From Epithemia pelagica (taxonomy: Eukaryota; Bacillariophyta; Bacillariophyceae; Surirellales; Surirellaceae), in the NCBI GenBank assembly GCA_946965045.2, contig OX337238.1:3162001-3226000 (forward strand): a DNA stretch of 64,000 nt, given 5' to 3'. Positions 38,303 to 48,710 of the stretch are shown here, one piece after another (the first letter of the stretch is position 1; each line of letters opens with the position of its first letter). Both the position numbers and the translations under genes were made by a program. The notes under the pieces are model-generated. The model saw only the letters and a program-made list of their open reading frames with translations, made no database searches and was not told the origin of the DNA.

Positions 38303-39960
38303 CTATACCAGTGTCGTATCTCGACCACAGCACTGGTGTGTCATCCATCCCAAGAGCACATCCCAGACCGTGTCATCCCTTCTTCTTCTTTGTGTCGTTG
38401 GTTCTGGTTGGATGTACGACGAGACTTGGGTTGGAGTAGTGTTCCAATGCTGCGCGTGGTGGGGAGACTTGGTGTTGTTGTTGTTGTTCTTCTTCGTATT
38501 GGTAGTAGAAGGGAACGTTGGAGTCGTCGCTTGTTGTGGTGGTGGTGGCGGAGCAAAATGGGAGGATCCCGTTGTGATTCTTGGACATGACAACGACAAG
38601 GATGACGAATCTACCTCGGTGTGGGGGTGAGTCACGGGATAGAATGGTTTGGGTGGTGGTGGTGGTTGGGGATGATTCCTGCTGTGATTGGAAATGTCGT
38701 CTTGTTGTTGTTGTTGTTGTTGGGCGACGGAGGAATGCTGTACCGCTTGTTCGTTTGGCTCTTGTTGCGGTTTGGCAACTATTAGTGGGTGTTTGTGTCG
38801 CCGTGATGGTGAGGAGGATTCTGGACCGGCATTGTCGTGTTGTTGTTGTTGTTGTTTCGGGGTGGTCATTGTCATCGTCGTTTGTGTCTTTTCGTGTTGT
38901 TGTTGTTTCAACTGTTGTTGTTGTTGCTGCTGTTTCTTGTCTCGTTGCAATTTGGCATAGGAATCCAAATGTGTGGCTGTTTCAAAGGCCATGTGCTTCC
39001 ATTCCGGAATGGAAACGAGCGACTGGGCTTGAGATGGTGACTGCTGCTGCTGCTGCAATGTTGTTGTGTGGTCTTTTTCGACTGGTTGTGCCACCTGATA
39101 CTGGCGTGGCATGGGATAGGGCTGTGGTTCAACGTTCTTGTGGTGGTTGTCCTGTTGTCGGCCGACGGACGACACCCGAGGGGGAGGTCGTACCAGTCCG
39201 TGCGAATCTTGTTCTTGATCGGTACTTTGACTACAGCAATCCGCACCAAGCACCAACATTTAAACAAACAAACATGAGAGGACCCGAGCAATGGGATGCA
39301 CAAGCACAACCACCGAACTACGTACCCCGCCGACGAAGACGACGATCCCGCAAAACTGGTTCCCTGCAACCCCGACGACAGACTGGTGGTCAGGGAGGTA
39401 TCCGAGGGTGTCACCACCGAGTGCCAATCGCCAGTACTTTGCAATTCAGACTCGGAACTGCTCACGATCCACGACAAGGACGATAGAGACGACGACGACG
39501 AAGAAGATTCTCCCGTCCATTGTTGTTGTGGTGGTGATTCTTGTGGCGGCAAGGTGGAACGGTCCAATCCTTCGTGCTGCAAGACCGAGGTCAATTCCTT
39601 CCACTCCTGCGTCTCTTGCTGAATTCGTTTCGGGTTCTTTTTCTTGTTGCGAAGAGTCTCGAAAGTCGTCGTTGGACGACGACTGTCGGTGGATTCTCCC
39701 GTGGTGGTCGATCCACTCGTCTCTACACTGACACTGCTGCTCTGGGAGGAATACGAGAGAGTACTGCTGCTGTGGTCCGAGGCCCATTCGCTGCCACCAT
39801 AGGCGAGGGATGGTTGTTGGTGTCGTTGTTGTGCTTGTCGTTGCTGTTCGGAGGCACGTCGGCCCCGACGACGACGACGACGACCCAACAACAAAGAGGA
39901 GGAGGATAGATTGGGAGCATGATCCTCAAAGACATAGTGGGTTGCGGTGGCGGTTGCCAT
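38303..39960 (-). CDS. Glutamine-rich protein of unknown function (two exons)
   Basis: Not recognised. Exon 1 is 39326-39960 from ATG 39958-39960 (MATATATHYVFEDHAPNLSS). The intron is 39231-39325 (95 bases, GTACGTAG to GCTGTAG), and exon 2 is 38303-39230. The split Gly codon restores one frame of 520 residues. Without splicing the first frame runs into unrelated sequence. Exon 1 is Ser-rich with a basic RRRRRRGRR stretch and one charged segment (TQEWKELTSVLQHEG). Exon 2 starts QSTDQEQDSHGLVRPPP and has long Gln runs, a segment SIPEWKHMAFETATHLDSY, Pro and Asn runs, and ends VLLGWMTHQCCGRDTTL. It may be a scaffold or regulator. The reverse strand is rich in GTT repeats, which produces long shadow frames. 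Confidence 0.65.
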
Positions 39961-40578
39961 GATGGTGATGCTTGCTGAACTGGAGAGAGAAAATCAACAA
40001 AGTGCCTTCACCGAGAGGAACAATGAAAGAAGAATGAAGGAACCCACCAATTCTAGCATGTGTCTCCAGCAGCAGCTAGTATGGATCCAGGATTGATCCA
40101 CGAAACGTTAATGCTTTTTCCCTGGTGGGAAGGCGCCATGAGAGAGAGAAAGCCTTGTTTGCGCTTTGGGGATCTGTTCGGTTCCTCTTCGTTGTGGATT
40201 CCGCGAAACTAAATGACAAGATGAATGTCTGTTGAAGTGTCCGGTGTGCTCGCGAGAGAAACCGTTCGACTCCGTGTGGTTTCTCTGGGCTATGTATTGA
40301 AGTATGCCCCCGCTGGCATTCTCGGTTCTTGGCCGGGCGGCTCTCTTTTGATTCCCGCGTGATGGAACGGATCCCGGGACCTCCAGTCGCGCATTCGATG
40401 TGTGCCAACGGATCCCGGGACCTCCAGTCGCGCATTCGATGTGTGCCAGGTTCCGTCCTTCCTTTGATTCACCAGAATGGGGACTCTTTCGGCCCACGCA
40501 ATTGTACAATACTCGTAGTGTACAAAACAGTCGAGTTCGAACTTGGGGGTGGTGTTTGGTACGTGTCCGGTTGGGATA
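39961..40578. other. Intergenic with a perfect 41-bp duplication
   Basis: Upstream of the glutamine-rich gene. A 41-bp unit containing ggatcccgggacctccagtc is present twice without a mismatch at 40366-40406 and 40407-40447. No gene seen. Confidence 0.7.
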
Positions 40579-41160
40579 GGGTAAGCCGATCCATGTTCGG
40601 CTAAGTAGGTTCGGTACAAAAGCTACGTAGCGTACATAAAATCCCATAGTACACGTCATACCTGAAATGGTGGGAAGTCCGAAAAAATGCAAAAACACTC
40701 CACGATGACGGCGAGATCCGTTGATGCCGCATGCATTTACCGATGCATCGCATCAACATCCTACTACTGTAAGTTGTTTGAGTTTGCTAGTATTACTGTG
40801 TTCTGCAGTTACAGAAGATTTGTCCCGTTGGATCAAAAGGTATGCTCATTTTTCTGTGGTGCTGTAATCCAAAAACCTTCCAAACTCACTCATTTTTCAA
40901 TGCTGACTCGACCGAATTGAAAGCATAGTCACTCTAGTAGTAAATAATCAAATAGTCAAAGCGGTAGAGTCAAGCTCTATTATTGAGGAAGTTATGGCCA
41001 TGGGGGTGACGGCTTCCACCATTGTCGAGCGATGGCTTCCGGTTGCATTGCAGCAAGTTTTCGATTTGTGACCATTCGCCCCACTTGTTACAGTGATGAA
41101 AATAGTACTACGTTGCTTAATGTACTGAGCCTACTTAGCCGAACATGGATCGGCTTACCC
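40579..41160. mobile_element. Small element with 31-bp terminal inverted repeats
   Basis: gggtaagccgatccatgttc begins a 31-base sequence at 40579-40609, and its exact reverse complement is at 41130-41160. Outer flanks are also weakly inverted (ggga/t then ggg). The 520-bp interior is AT-richer than its surroundings and keeps a short open stretch (about 40959-41071) reading SSSIIEEVMAMGVTASTIVE, possibly a captured or degenerate coding piece. I could not see a clear target-site duplication. It could be a MITE-like DNA transposon derivative. Confidence 0.6.
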
Positions 41161-42048
41161 AGCCCTTAGTACTGCTCTACGACTATTATTGTATCAGAAA
41201 TATAGATAAGTCAGCCCTTCTGTAGTTCCCCAAAGCCTCAGCGAAGGCCGGCGAGGGATTGCATGAAATACTTAGGGATGATCGCGCCCGTCGGTCCATC
41301 TGGAGATTTGGGGGAGCGAGAGTTCCACGTACCCACTACCCAACGGTCCAGGATGAGAAAGTTGCAAAGAAGAAGAGATGGTAGCTCGATGGGATGTTTG
41401 GTGTGTGAAAGAGGGTGTAGTGACCCGACGATGCTGGGATGCTGGCACAACCAACAACGTTTGTCGTTCCTACTTTTTTTCGGTTTGGTCCAACAAGAGA
41501 CCACGCAGTGTTCTTCTCTTCCTTGTTGTTGTATTTGTCTTGTGTCTTCTTGTTGTTGTTGTTCTGACAGTACTCCATTGTTGGTTGGAACCTGCAGCGA
41601 CAATCTCTTTTACCAAACCACACAACACTAGACGTTCTCTTCCACGAGAGACACACTTGCGCATACGATTGACTTGAGGGCAACGCACACACTACCCGAA
41701 CGACAATCTCTTGCCTCTGCTGCACCTCTTTTGGCAGGGTCCATCCGTGGAAAAACCAAACCACCACTTTTGTCTCCTCCTCCTCCAACAAGAGAAACAG
41801 CCGCAGCAGCAGCAACTCTCCAATCCATTCCAATCCAACCAAAAACCAAACCACCCCCCAAAACCCATCCAACAATAATAACCATCCATTGGTTTGCCAC
41901 GGCCAGTCATTTTCCCACCAGCCAAGAAGAATTGCGTGGACCGACTCGTACCAAACCAACCAACAACTCGAACAACCAGAGGCACCAGAGAGACGTCAAC
42001 AACCACAACGTGTTTCATCCTGGAACCACCAATACTACTAGCAGCAAT
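41161..42048. other. Upstream region of CDC14
   Basis: Probably the promoter and 5' leader of the phosphatase gene. Long frames on both strands are Leu-, Val- or Thr/Pro-rich and are artefacts of GTT/CAA-rich sequence. The last 150 bases are A/C-rich, like other leaders in the window. Confidence 0.5.
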
Positions 42049-44439
42049 ATGCCTGCTCCTGCGAAAATTGCCGGAACCATTCGGTCCAAAAATCCCCTCA
42101 AGGGAGCCGTCGAAGTCTTGCCGGTGCGTGTGCTGTTGTCGTTGTCGTCGTGTGGAAGAAAGGAATGGAGAGAGTTGTGTTGGAGTGTCGAGGCTCCAGG
42201 AGTTACGTTTCGTTGGTCCTTTTTTCTCACGTCTTTCTTTGGTTTGTTGCTCTTTTTGTTTGTGTGTTTTCCATGGCTCTCGTTCTCTTGGTTCTCTGCT
42301 TTCGATTTCGTTGCACGTCTCTGGCGTCCTTGTCGTCGTTCATGGTCTTTTCCTTTGTGTGTATCGTTGTCACTGCAAATTTTGTCTTGTGTGCGTGTAT
42401 GGTCTCGGTGTCTGCGTTTGGTTCCGGTGGTTGGTGCCCTTCTCCTCCTGCTGCTGCTGTTGTCATCGTCTCTTGTTGTTGGTTGGTTGGTTTGCTTGCA
42501 TCGATGCCATATGTGTCTCTCGACAACTCTTATTATTATTACAGGAACGCTTGTATTATGCCGCCTTGAAACAGCCGCCGCCCAGTCACAATATCTTGGC
42601 CTCGACACCCAAACGCGATCCCTCCTTGCCCAAGGAAAAGCGGCAGATTCATTTCTTTAACATGGATCAAGAATTGGTCTATTGGAATTTCTTTTTGGAT
42701 TTTGGACCGCTCAATCTCGGACAATTGACGCGCTTTTGTCACAAGCTCAATGACAAGATGCGCAAATTTCCCGTCGTGTGTTTTTACAGCAGCACGCAAC
42801 CGGCCAAACGAGCCAATGCCCAATTTCTCATTTGTGCCTGGCAAGTCTTGTACTTGAAACGATCGCCGTCGCAAGCCTATAGTGGCTTTGTCACACCCTC
42901 TCCGGCCAGTCCGCAACGGCCGGGCACCAACCATATGATGGTAGATACGGCAAATGGCGATTACGACGGGGCCGCTCCAGCGTCGCCCAATCCCTATACG
43001 CACGCCTTTTGTGGAAGCAGCACGGCCAATCAAGCCGGCTTGCATCACTCCTTGCCACCCATTTCGCAATCGCAGGGGGCCCCAACCGTGGCACCCCTCC
43101 CACCCTTTCACGATGCCTCGCCCGTCGCCTGTACCTACGATTTGAGTGTCGTGGATTGTTTGGACGGTCTCGTCAAGGCCGTCCAATTTGGCTTTTGGAA
43201 CATTGACGACTTTGATTTGGAAGAATACGAACATTTTGAACAAGTGGAGGTATGTATGGTGTTGTGTTGTATTGTATTGTATTGTATGGAGTGGTGACGC
43301 GACTTGCTGTGTTGCATCGAGTGTATGGAGTGGACAATTGTGCGATGAGGCAAGAATGGAACATGGTCGGGTGTGTGTTCTCTTGTCGTGTCTCGGTGTG
43401 ACCCACGAGCCTTGTGTCCATGCTGCACTTTTTGTTGGATGTTGTGCAAATACCTCACCGCCAACCAACCTTGTTCTTGTTTCTTGTTGTTGTTCCCACA
43501 CAGAATGGCGATTTGAATTGGTTGGTCAAGGGTCGTATATTGGCCTTTGCCGGTCCTTCCTATCAACGACATGTCAGTCCCGAAGGATATTGTACCTTGG
43601 CCCCGGCCGATTACATTCCCCACTTCCAAGAAAAAAAGGTGGATTTGGTCGTGCGGCTCAACAAGAAAAATTATCACGAACGCGACTTTGAAAATGCCGG
43701 CATTCGACACGTCGAACATTTCTTTGTCGATGGATCCTGTCCCTCCATGAAGATTCTCAATGCCGTCTTGACCGATTTTGAAGCCGTGCCCGAAGACAAG
43801 GCCTTTGCCGTTCACTGCAAGGCGGGACTGGGACGAACGGGGACCTGTATTGGAGCCTATCTCATGAAACACTACCGCTTCACGGCGGCCGAAGTGATTG
43901 GATGGATGCGGATTTGTCGGCCCGGCTGTGTCATTGGACCGCAACAACAATTTTTACAAACCATTCAAGCGCGCATGTGGCAAGCGGGAGAAGCCCAGAA
44001 TATTCCCCGCAATCGATTCTTTCTCCAGTCGTCGCAAGCACAACAACAACAAAATCTTCCTCCCGAAAGTCCTCGACAACGGTTAACCAAAGATGCCGTC
44101 GAAGGACGGGCCGGACAAGGAGAATCGCTCTTGGCGGCACGAGCCGCTCGACAACAACATTCCAAAACAGCCGCAGGAGCAGCGACGAGTAGTAGTAGCA
44201 GTACACCGCTTCCCACCACACCCATTACGCCCGAACCCAAGGAGAAACGACCCACGATTATCACACCTGAATCCAGTGGGATGCATCCCAACAGCAACAA
44301 CCCTGCCTCGTCGTCCCAACTGAAATCCTCGGCCAACAACAGCAACAAGGGCACTAGCAGTAGCTGTGAAGATACGGCGGCGGCCATTGCCAACAGTGCC
44401 GTATGTGGAGGTGGTCCCTCCAGTACCTGGCTGTCGTGA
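42049..44439 (+). CDS. CDC14: CDC14-family dual-specificity protein phosphatase (three exons)
   Basis: Dephosphorylates CDK targets at mitotic exit and has roles at centrosomes or cilia; expected in nucleus and cytoplasm. Exons are 42049-42123, 42545-43249 and 43504-44439, with introns of 421 bases (GTGCGT to TTACAG) and 254 bases (GTATGT to CACACAG), both phase 0. The product is 571 residues. The N-terminal half is the CDC14 pseudo-phosphatase domain (FFNMDQELVYWNFFLDFGPL, RKFPVVCFYSS), with a Pro/Ser-rich insertion of about 70 residues near 120-190. The catalytic domain begins NGDLNWLVKGRILAFAGPS. The signature HCKAGLGRTGT is at 364-374 with nucleophile Cys365, and RICRPGCVIGPQQQFL follows. 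The C-terminal 130 residues are Ser/Gln/Asn-rich, probably regulatory. Confidence 0.95.
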
Positions 44440-44987
44440 GCTGGAACCAATGTGTGTGGTCCTGCTCGCAGGGACCCATGACGAGAACCAGAGGAATGGC
44501 CGTGGCCCATTCCACCAGGAGGTGAAATCAGAGAGACTGTGGCGGGGAACTTGTGTGGAACAAGAACAAACAGACTAGCTACAGTTGACAACACTATAGC
44601 AACATAGAACTTTGTATGCGTGCTTTTGGCAGACGGATTCTCGTCTAGAGTGTTTCGTGTGTCTTGTTCTCTACTAGTAGATGCCATGAATGCCTCCGTG
44701 CTCGAGCCATTTCAGAGTTCAGTGCTTCGGCGAAAGTTGCTACTCCTACTAGAACTATTTTTACGTTTGTCGTTGGTGTCCTCTATGCTCTATGGGACAT
44801 TCCGCGACCCAAAAAGGACCATGTGGTCGTGATCCCGAAATGGAAATTCGGCGAATTTTCTGTCTGTAGTGTCGATCGTGACACGGGTTCACCGATCCAT
44901 CTGCATCATCTCGAAAAAGACCAATGCCAATGCCACAGACACACAGTGACACAAAATACGAGAAACGAAAAAACGTGAACGAACACA
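44440..44987. other. Intergenic, CDC14 3' region
   Basis: No gene seen. A short plus-strand frame from 44620 is Leu-rich and unrelated to known families. Confidence 0.5.
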
Positions 44988-45356
44988 ATGACTTTGATTA
45001 CCACCATGGTACGTGTTTGCTCCTCTCAAGAGGAGATGAAGGCCTGTGTCCAGTCTCGTTCTCACCCTTTGCTCGAAACACGTTTCTTGGTTGGCGTGAC
45101 GCTGGATGATTCATAGGAGGACACCAAACAAGATCTCACCAAGGACAACAACAACAACAACAACAACGCCGACCAGAATTCCGCAACGACAACAACTACA
45201 AGTCTTGTTTTGGACGACAAGAAGAATGAATGGGATCACGAGGGAGAATCCCACACCACCTTGGTGTTGCGATCCCTCTTGGCCACGGGATGCATTGCCT
45301 ACATTATACTCCTACACTGTTTTGGGGACACGACGACACCACTAGCACAAGATTGA
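44988..45356 (+). CDS. Small single-pass membrane protein, two exons (predicted)
   Basis: Not recognised. Exon 1 (44988-45008) encodes only MTLITTM and ends at a GTACGTG donor. The intron is 45009-45116 and ends TTCATAG. Exon 2 (45117-45356) has no start codon of its own: EDTKQDLTKDNNNNNNNAD, then TTTTSLVLDDKKNEWDHEGE, then the hydrophobic segment LLATGCIAYIILLHCFG, stop. The 86-residue protein has an acidic, Asn-rich N-terminal part and a C-terminal membrane anchor. The phase-0 junction and membrane segment support it, but the evidence is only ab initio. Confidence 0.45.
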
Positions 45357-46141
45357 CCAAGATGGGAGAGGTCCTCGAGAGAAGGAGGAGGAAGAGGAGG
45401 AGGAGAGACGGTGTCTTTGGTTGGATATATTGTTTCACTCGTTCTTTTGGTTGGTTGGTGACTTTCCTCCTTCATTTTTTCTTTTGGGTCGAATACTTTC
45501 AAAGAATGCGTCCAATCACCGACAACGAGGCAATTGCGGAAACTCTCCAGAAACAGAATACCAAGGTTGATATAGTATAAAGTCGAATGATTGCCGGCGA
45601 TTCCATAGCTTGCAGGAAACTACTCAACTAGGACTATAATTACTAAGGTTACTTCAACGCTACAGAATCAGGGACCATACCGTCATGGAAAGAGCCATGG
45701 AGGGTAGGAGACGGAGCAGCGTCTCGCAAAAGTTGCCATGGGACACGACTCTATATAGAAGGAGCGTGTTTTTGTTTTGCGATACCATGCACGGTCAAGG
45801 CAAGGGCCAAGCGTCGGCGCATCCTTCACCCAGTCATGATCCTATTGAAGCCACCACCTTGTCCATCGTACAGCCAGTGATGATCCTAGCCACCACCTTG
45901 TCTATTCCATCCTATCCGGGTTCAGCACCAGAAGGACAAGAGGGACAAGACCGAGAATGCTACTCCTACACGCTAAACAACCTACCTAGTAGTGTTGATA
46001 GTGCACGTAGAGTTACATAGTTTTTGGCTAAGGCTAAATAGGTGAGAGCATCGGAAGATCAATCGTTTCACTCCGCTCGTAACATGGATACCAGAATGTT
46101 GGTACTACATGAAAGGAGGCAAATCCTCCTTGACACGAAAG
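45357..46141. other. Intergenic with a duplicated EF-hand gene end
   Basis: 45677-45750 resembles 46155-46235, the 3' end of the neighbouring EF-hand gene, in direct orientation (both contain gtcatgg, agagccatgg or agagccacgg, and agggtaggaga-type sequence). 45830-45920 has two copies of a roughly 45-bp unit with gccaccaccttgtc. An ORF at 45685-46020 overlaps both and is not called. Confidence 0.5.
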
Positions 46142-47104
46142 CTACATGAGCATGGACCAAAGAGTCATGGCAAGAGCCACGGAGGGCAGGAGAAGCGAGC
46201 TCTCATAGGCATTACCATGAGACAAGACTCCCGCCGAAAGTTCTTCCTTGTCGTCGGGTACCGAAAAGGCCGCTTCAAATTCGGACCGCGTAAAGCACAT
46301 GTCGTCGCCGCTCAGTTGAGCAAAGAACTGGACCATGTCGTCGCTCACGACCTTGGTTCCTCCATAAAACATGTTGAGAAAGTCCACGAGATTTGCCACC
46401 GTAATACATTCCTCAGCAGCCGATCCTGCTTGTTCTTGATCGAGGGAAGATGTACAGGCCACAACGTCTTCAAAGAGAAACTCGCCAGATTCATGAGGCA
46501 TGTTGATACTTTCCATTTCCAGTGCATCAATAATATCATCGCCATGCGTATCAATGTTGGCAATCGACTCATCAATCATTCGTTCCACATCAATCGCCTC
46601 GCCATCGCCACCATTCAAACCAGACAAGAGGGACACATAGAGGGATCGAAGATGATCCACCGAGAAATCTTGGTGTGCCACCATTTTCTTCATGATGAAC
46701 TGAAAGTTTTCTTGGACTTCCTCATCTTTCTGATTCTGCTTGCTAGAGACTTGATCAGGGTCTTGTTCGCTTGACGGCTTTGACTCGAGGAGATAGCACG
46801 TGTGGTGATGACTGCCATCGTTCCTCGTCGTGGATTCCAATGCACGTCGTTGAAGAAATATAGGTACGAATATACGGCCTGTTCCTGCTCCAATGGCAAG
46901 TAAGAATCTCTCCAGACACTCAAGTTGCGCTGTTGTTAGCTTTTGTCCTTCTGTTCTCCAGAATCCAATAGTTCCGAACCCGCCGAGACAAATATTATTT
47001 CTAAAATCCGAATCCATTGTTTCTCGTCGTTCTTTGTTGATGCGTGGTTGATACGTTGGTGAATCAATTAGGAACTGTCTTTTTTTGGGAACCGTGGGTA
47101 TCAT
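46142..47104 (-). CDS. EF-hand protein (copy 3, intact)
   Basis: The best-preserved member of the family with copies at 15.9 and 22.4 kb. 320 residues from ATG 47102-47104. The N-terminal 120 residues are unlike any family I know, with CYLLESK near 103. A helical segment HLRSLYVSLLSGL precedes the EF loop DTHGDDIIDALE (185-196), which has acidic ligands at positions 1, 5, 9 and 12. Then come FLFEDVV, VANLVDFLNMFYGGTKVVSD and a degenerate second hand DDMCFTRSEFEAAF. A hydrophobic stretch at 300-318 ends the protein. One good calcium loop and a C-terminal anchor suggest a membrane-bound calcium sensor; partner unknown. Confidence 0.75.
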   Translation of the reverse strand: MIPTVPKKRQFLIDSPTYQPRINKERRETMDSDFRNNICLGGFGTIGFWRTEGQKLTTAQLECLERFLLAIGAGTGRIFVPIFLQRRALESTTRNDGSHHHTCYLLESKPSSEQDPDQVSSKQNQKDEEVQENFQFIMKKMVAHQDFSVDHLRSLYVSLLSGLNGGDGEAIDVERMIDESIANIDTHGDDIIDALEMESINMPHESGEFLFEDVVACTSSLDQEQAGSAAEECITVANLVDFLNMFYGGTKVVSDDMVQFFAQLSGDDMCFTRSEFEAAFSVPDDKEELSAGVLSHGNAYESSLLLPSVALAMTLWSMLM

Positions 47105-47519
47105 TCGCGGCGCATTCTCCCTTGTAGTAGTATCAGTTTTGTTGTGATTGTCTGAGAGCAGGTTGTGCTGTTGTGATGGGCGTGTATGCAGATGGGAGGG
47201 AGCTCTCGATTTCCTCTAAAATATACCATACAGTGCGCCGCCTCGAATTAATTCAGTTGTTGTCTACAATTTCTCTACTGGTTCGAGATGGATGCGTCGA
47301 ATTCGAATGTGCAAACGAATGATCTCGAGCACCAGCAACAAATCTGTGAGCCTTCTTGACGCATGGGTTAGAGCTTAGAGAATGGCATAGCATTGTAAAT
47401 ATTATTATTTGATCTACAGGCCTATCCAACTTTCGTGGACGGAAACCAATCACTTATTGTCTTCCATGGTGTTGTCTGAGTCGATATCGAGCTGCACTCA
47501 ATTCTACAACAGACGGACG
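47105..47519. other. Intergenic
   Basis: Upstream of the EF-hand gene and downstream of kelch copy 1, both on the minus strand. No gene or repeat seen. Confidence 0.6.
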
Positions 47520-48710
47520 TTATGCAATGCGCGAGAATGAAGCAATATCACGGGCCGAGAGACCCTTCAAACGCTGAAACAGCACCGTATGTTTGTCCAT
47601 CAATCCGATATGATCTTCACGGCAAAAAGCCGTCCAGGCAGTGTACGACGAAAGACTCCAACAAGCAATACCATCGGAAAGGAACAGCGATTTGAAACAA
47701 GTACCCACGGGGACGGGGAGCTCCCAAGTCTTGTTTCGTTTCGTGTCCAGAACCGTAGCGAATTGATTATCAGAGCCTCCAACCACGACTAGACAAGAAC
47801 CCACGCGGACCATTTCCGGAGGATCCATATCATCACTCAACCAAAACATGTCTGTATGGAGTCTCCACGACATAGGTGGCGGTGACTCGATGATAGGTCC
47901 CATGCGATTAGTTTGATCTGCACGAGACGGGTGAACATCAAAATATTCCACGGAATATAAGAAAGAGCCATGTTTCGTTTTTTCCGCAATGACAAAGACG
48001 CGCGATCCGATCGCAGCTATCCCAGAAATTTGCCGAGGAGGACTCAGACAGGGGCCTGCGATAAGGGTAAGTTGATTCGGATGTTCCGTATCAAGTATGT
48101 CCACAGGTGACAATACTGATACGGGTATTTGACCAGTGGTAGCATTCGTATATCCACCCACCACAACAATATATCGGTTTTGTACCGTGACTGCGTGCGC
48201 AGACTTTCGTGATTGACTCAAACGACAACCTAATGCTTTCCAAGAAGTCATGGTATTCGAAGGTAGCAATTCACTGATTGAAATCCGTTCGATTGAGTCC
48301 AATGCTGAATTTGGGTTCGTGAATGGGCTTCCACCAATAGCATAGATATTGTTGCCACAAACAACTGCTGCCAAAGCACGTCTCTGTTGTATCATTTCCG
48401 GTCCTTCGCGCCGTTCTTCGTTTTCAACATTCCAGAGAACCACAGAACTTGTCTGAGCCGAGTCGTTTCCATTGCTGAGTATGCCTTCGTGTCCTCCCAG
48501 AAATACAACAACAGTTTGGTTTTGGGTATCACCTGGATGACAAACAACCACATACGCATAATCATTACGCCTTTCCAAAAACATCGCTAGAAATGCATGT
48601 GTATATTCTTTGGTGGTCCATTCGGGCACCGGGGAAGCATTTTTCTTGTTCTGGTCCAAAAAGACGAGCCCGGACAAGCGTGCTTGTTCTTGTACTATCT
48701 CCATGTTCAT
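47520..48710 (-). CDS. Kelch-like beta-propeller protein (array copy 1)
   Basis: Unknown role; kelch propellers usually bind other proteins. 396 residues from ATG 48708-48710. The N-terminus is QEQARLSGLVFLDQ, a family hallmark. Kelch-type blades with a GG pair after beta strands appear near 68-75 (VVFLGGHEG), 115-127 (AAVVCGNNIYAIGG), 185-195 (RYIVVVGGY), about 250 (IGSRVFVIAE) and 320-330 (CLVVVGGSD). The end, DKHTVLFQRLKGLSARDIA, is conserved in all copies. No signal peptide or membrane segment. It is the most diverged of the four copies. Confidence 0.75.
   Translation of the reverse strand: MNMEIVQEQARLSGLVFLDQNKKNASPVPEWTTKEYTHAFLAMFLERRNDYAYVVVCHPGDTQNQTVVVFLGGHEGILSNGNDSAQTSSVVLWNVENEERREGPEMIQQRRALAAVVCGNNIYAIGGSPFTNPNSALDSIERISISELLPSNTMTSWKALGCRLSQSRKSAHAVTVQNRYIVVVGGYTNATTGQIPVSVLSPVDILDTEHPNQLTLIAGPCLSPPRQISGIAAIGSRVFVIAEKTKHGSFLYSVEYFDVHPSRADQTNRMGPIIESPPPMSWRLHTDMFWLSDDMDPPEMVRVGSCLVVVGGSDNQFATVLDTKRNKTWELPVPVGTCFKSLFLSDGIACWSLSSYTAWTAFCREDHIGLMDKHTVLFQRLKGLSARDIASFSRIA

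Noticed and set aside
40960-41075. tRNA-like agcggtagagtcaagctc
   Set aside because: The rest of the cloverleaf is missing and the stretch lies inside the inverted-repeat element in an open frame.
41336-41959. 207-codon Trp/Leu-rich minus-strand frame before CDC14
   Set aside because: Composition reflects CAA/GTT-rich leader sequence; no homology and no conserved start.
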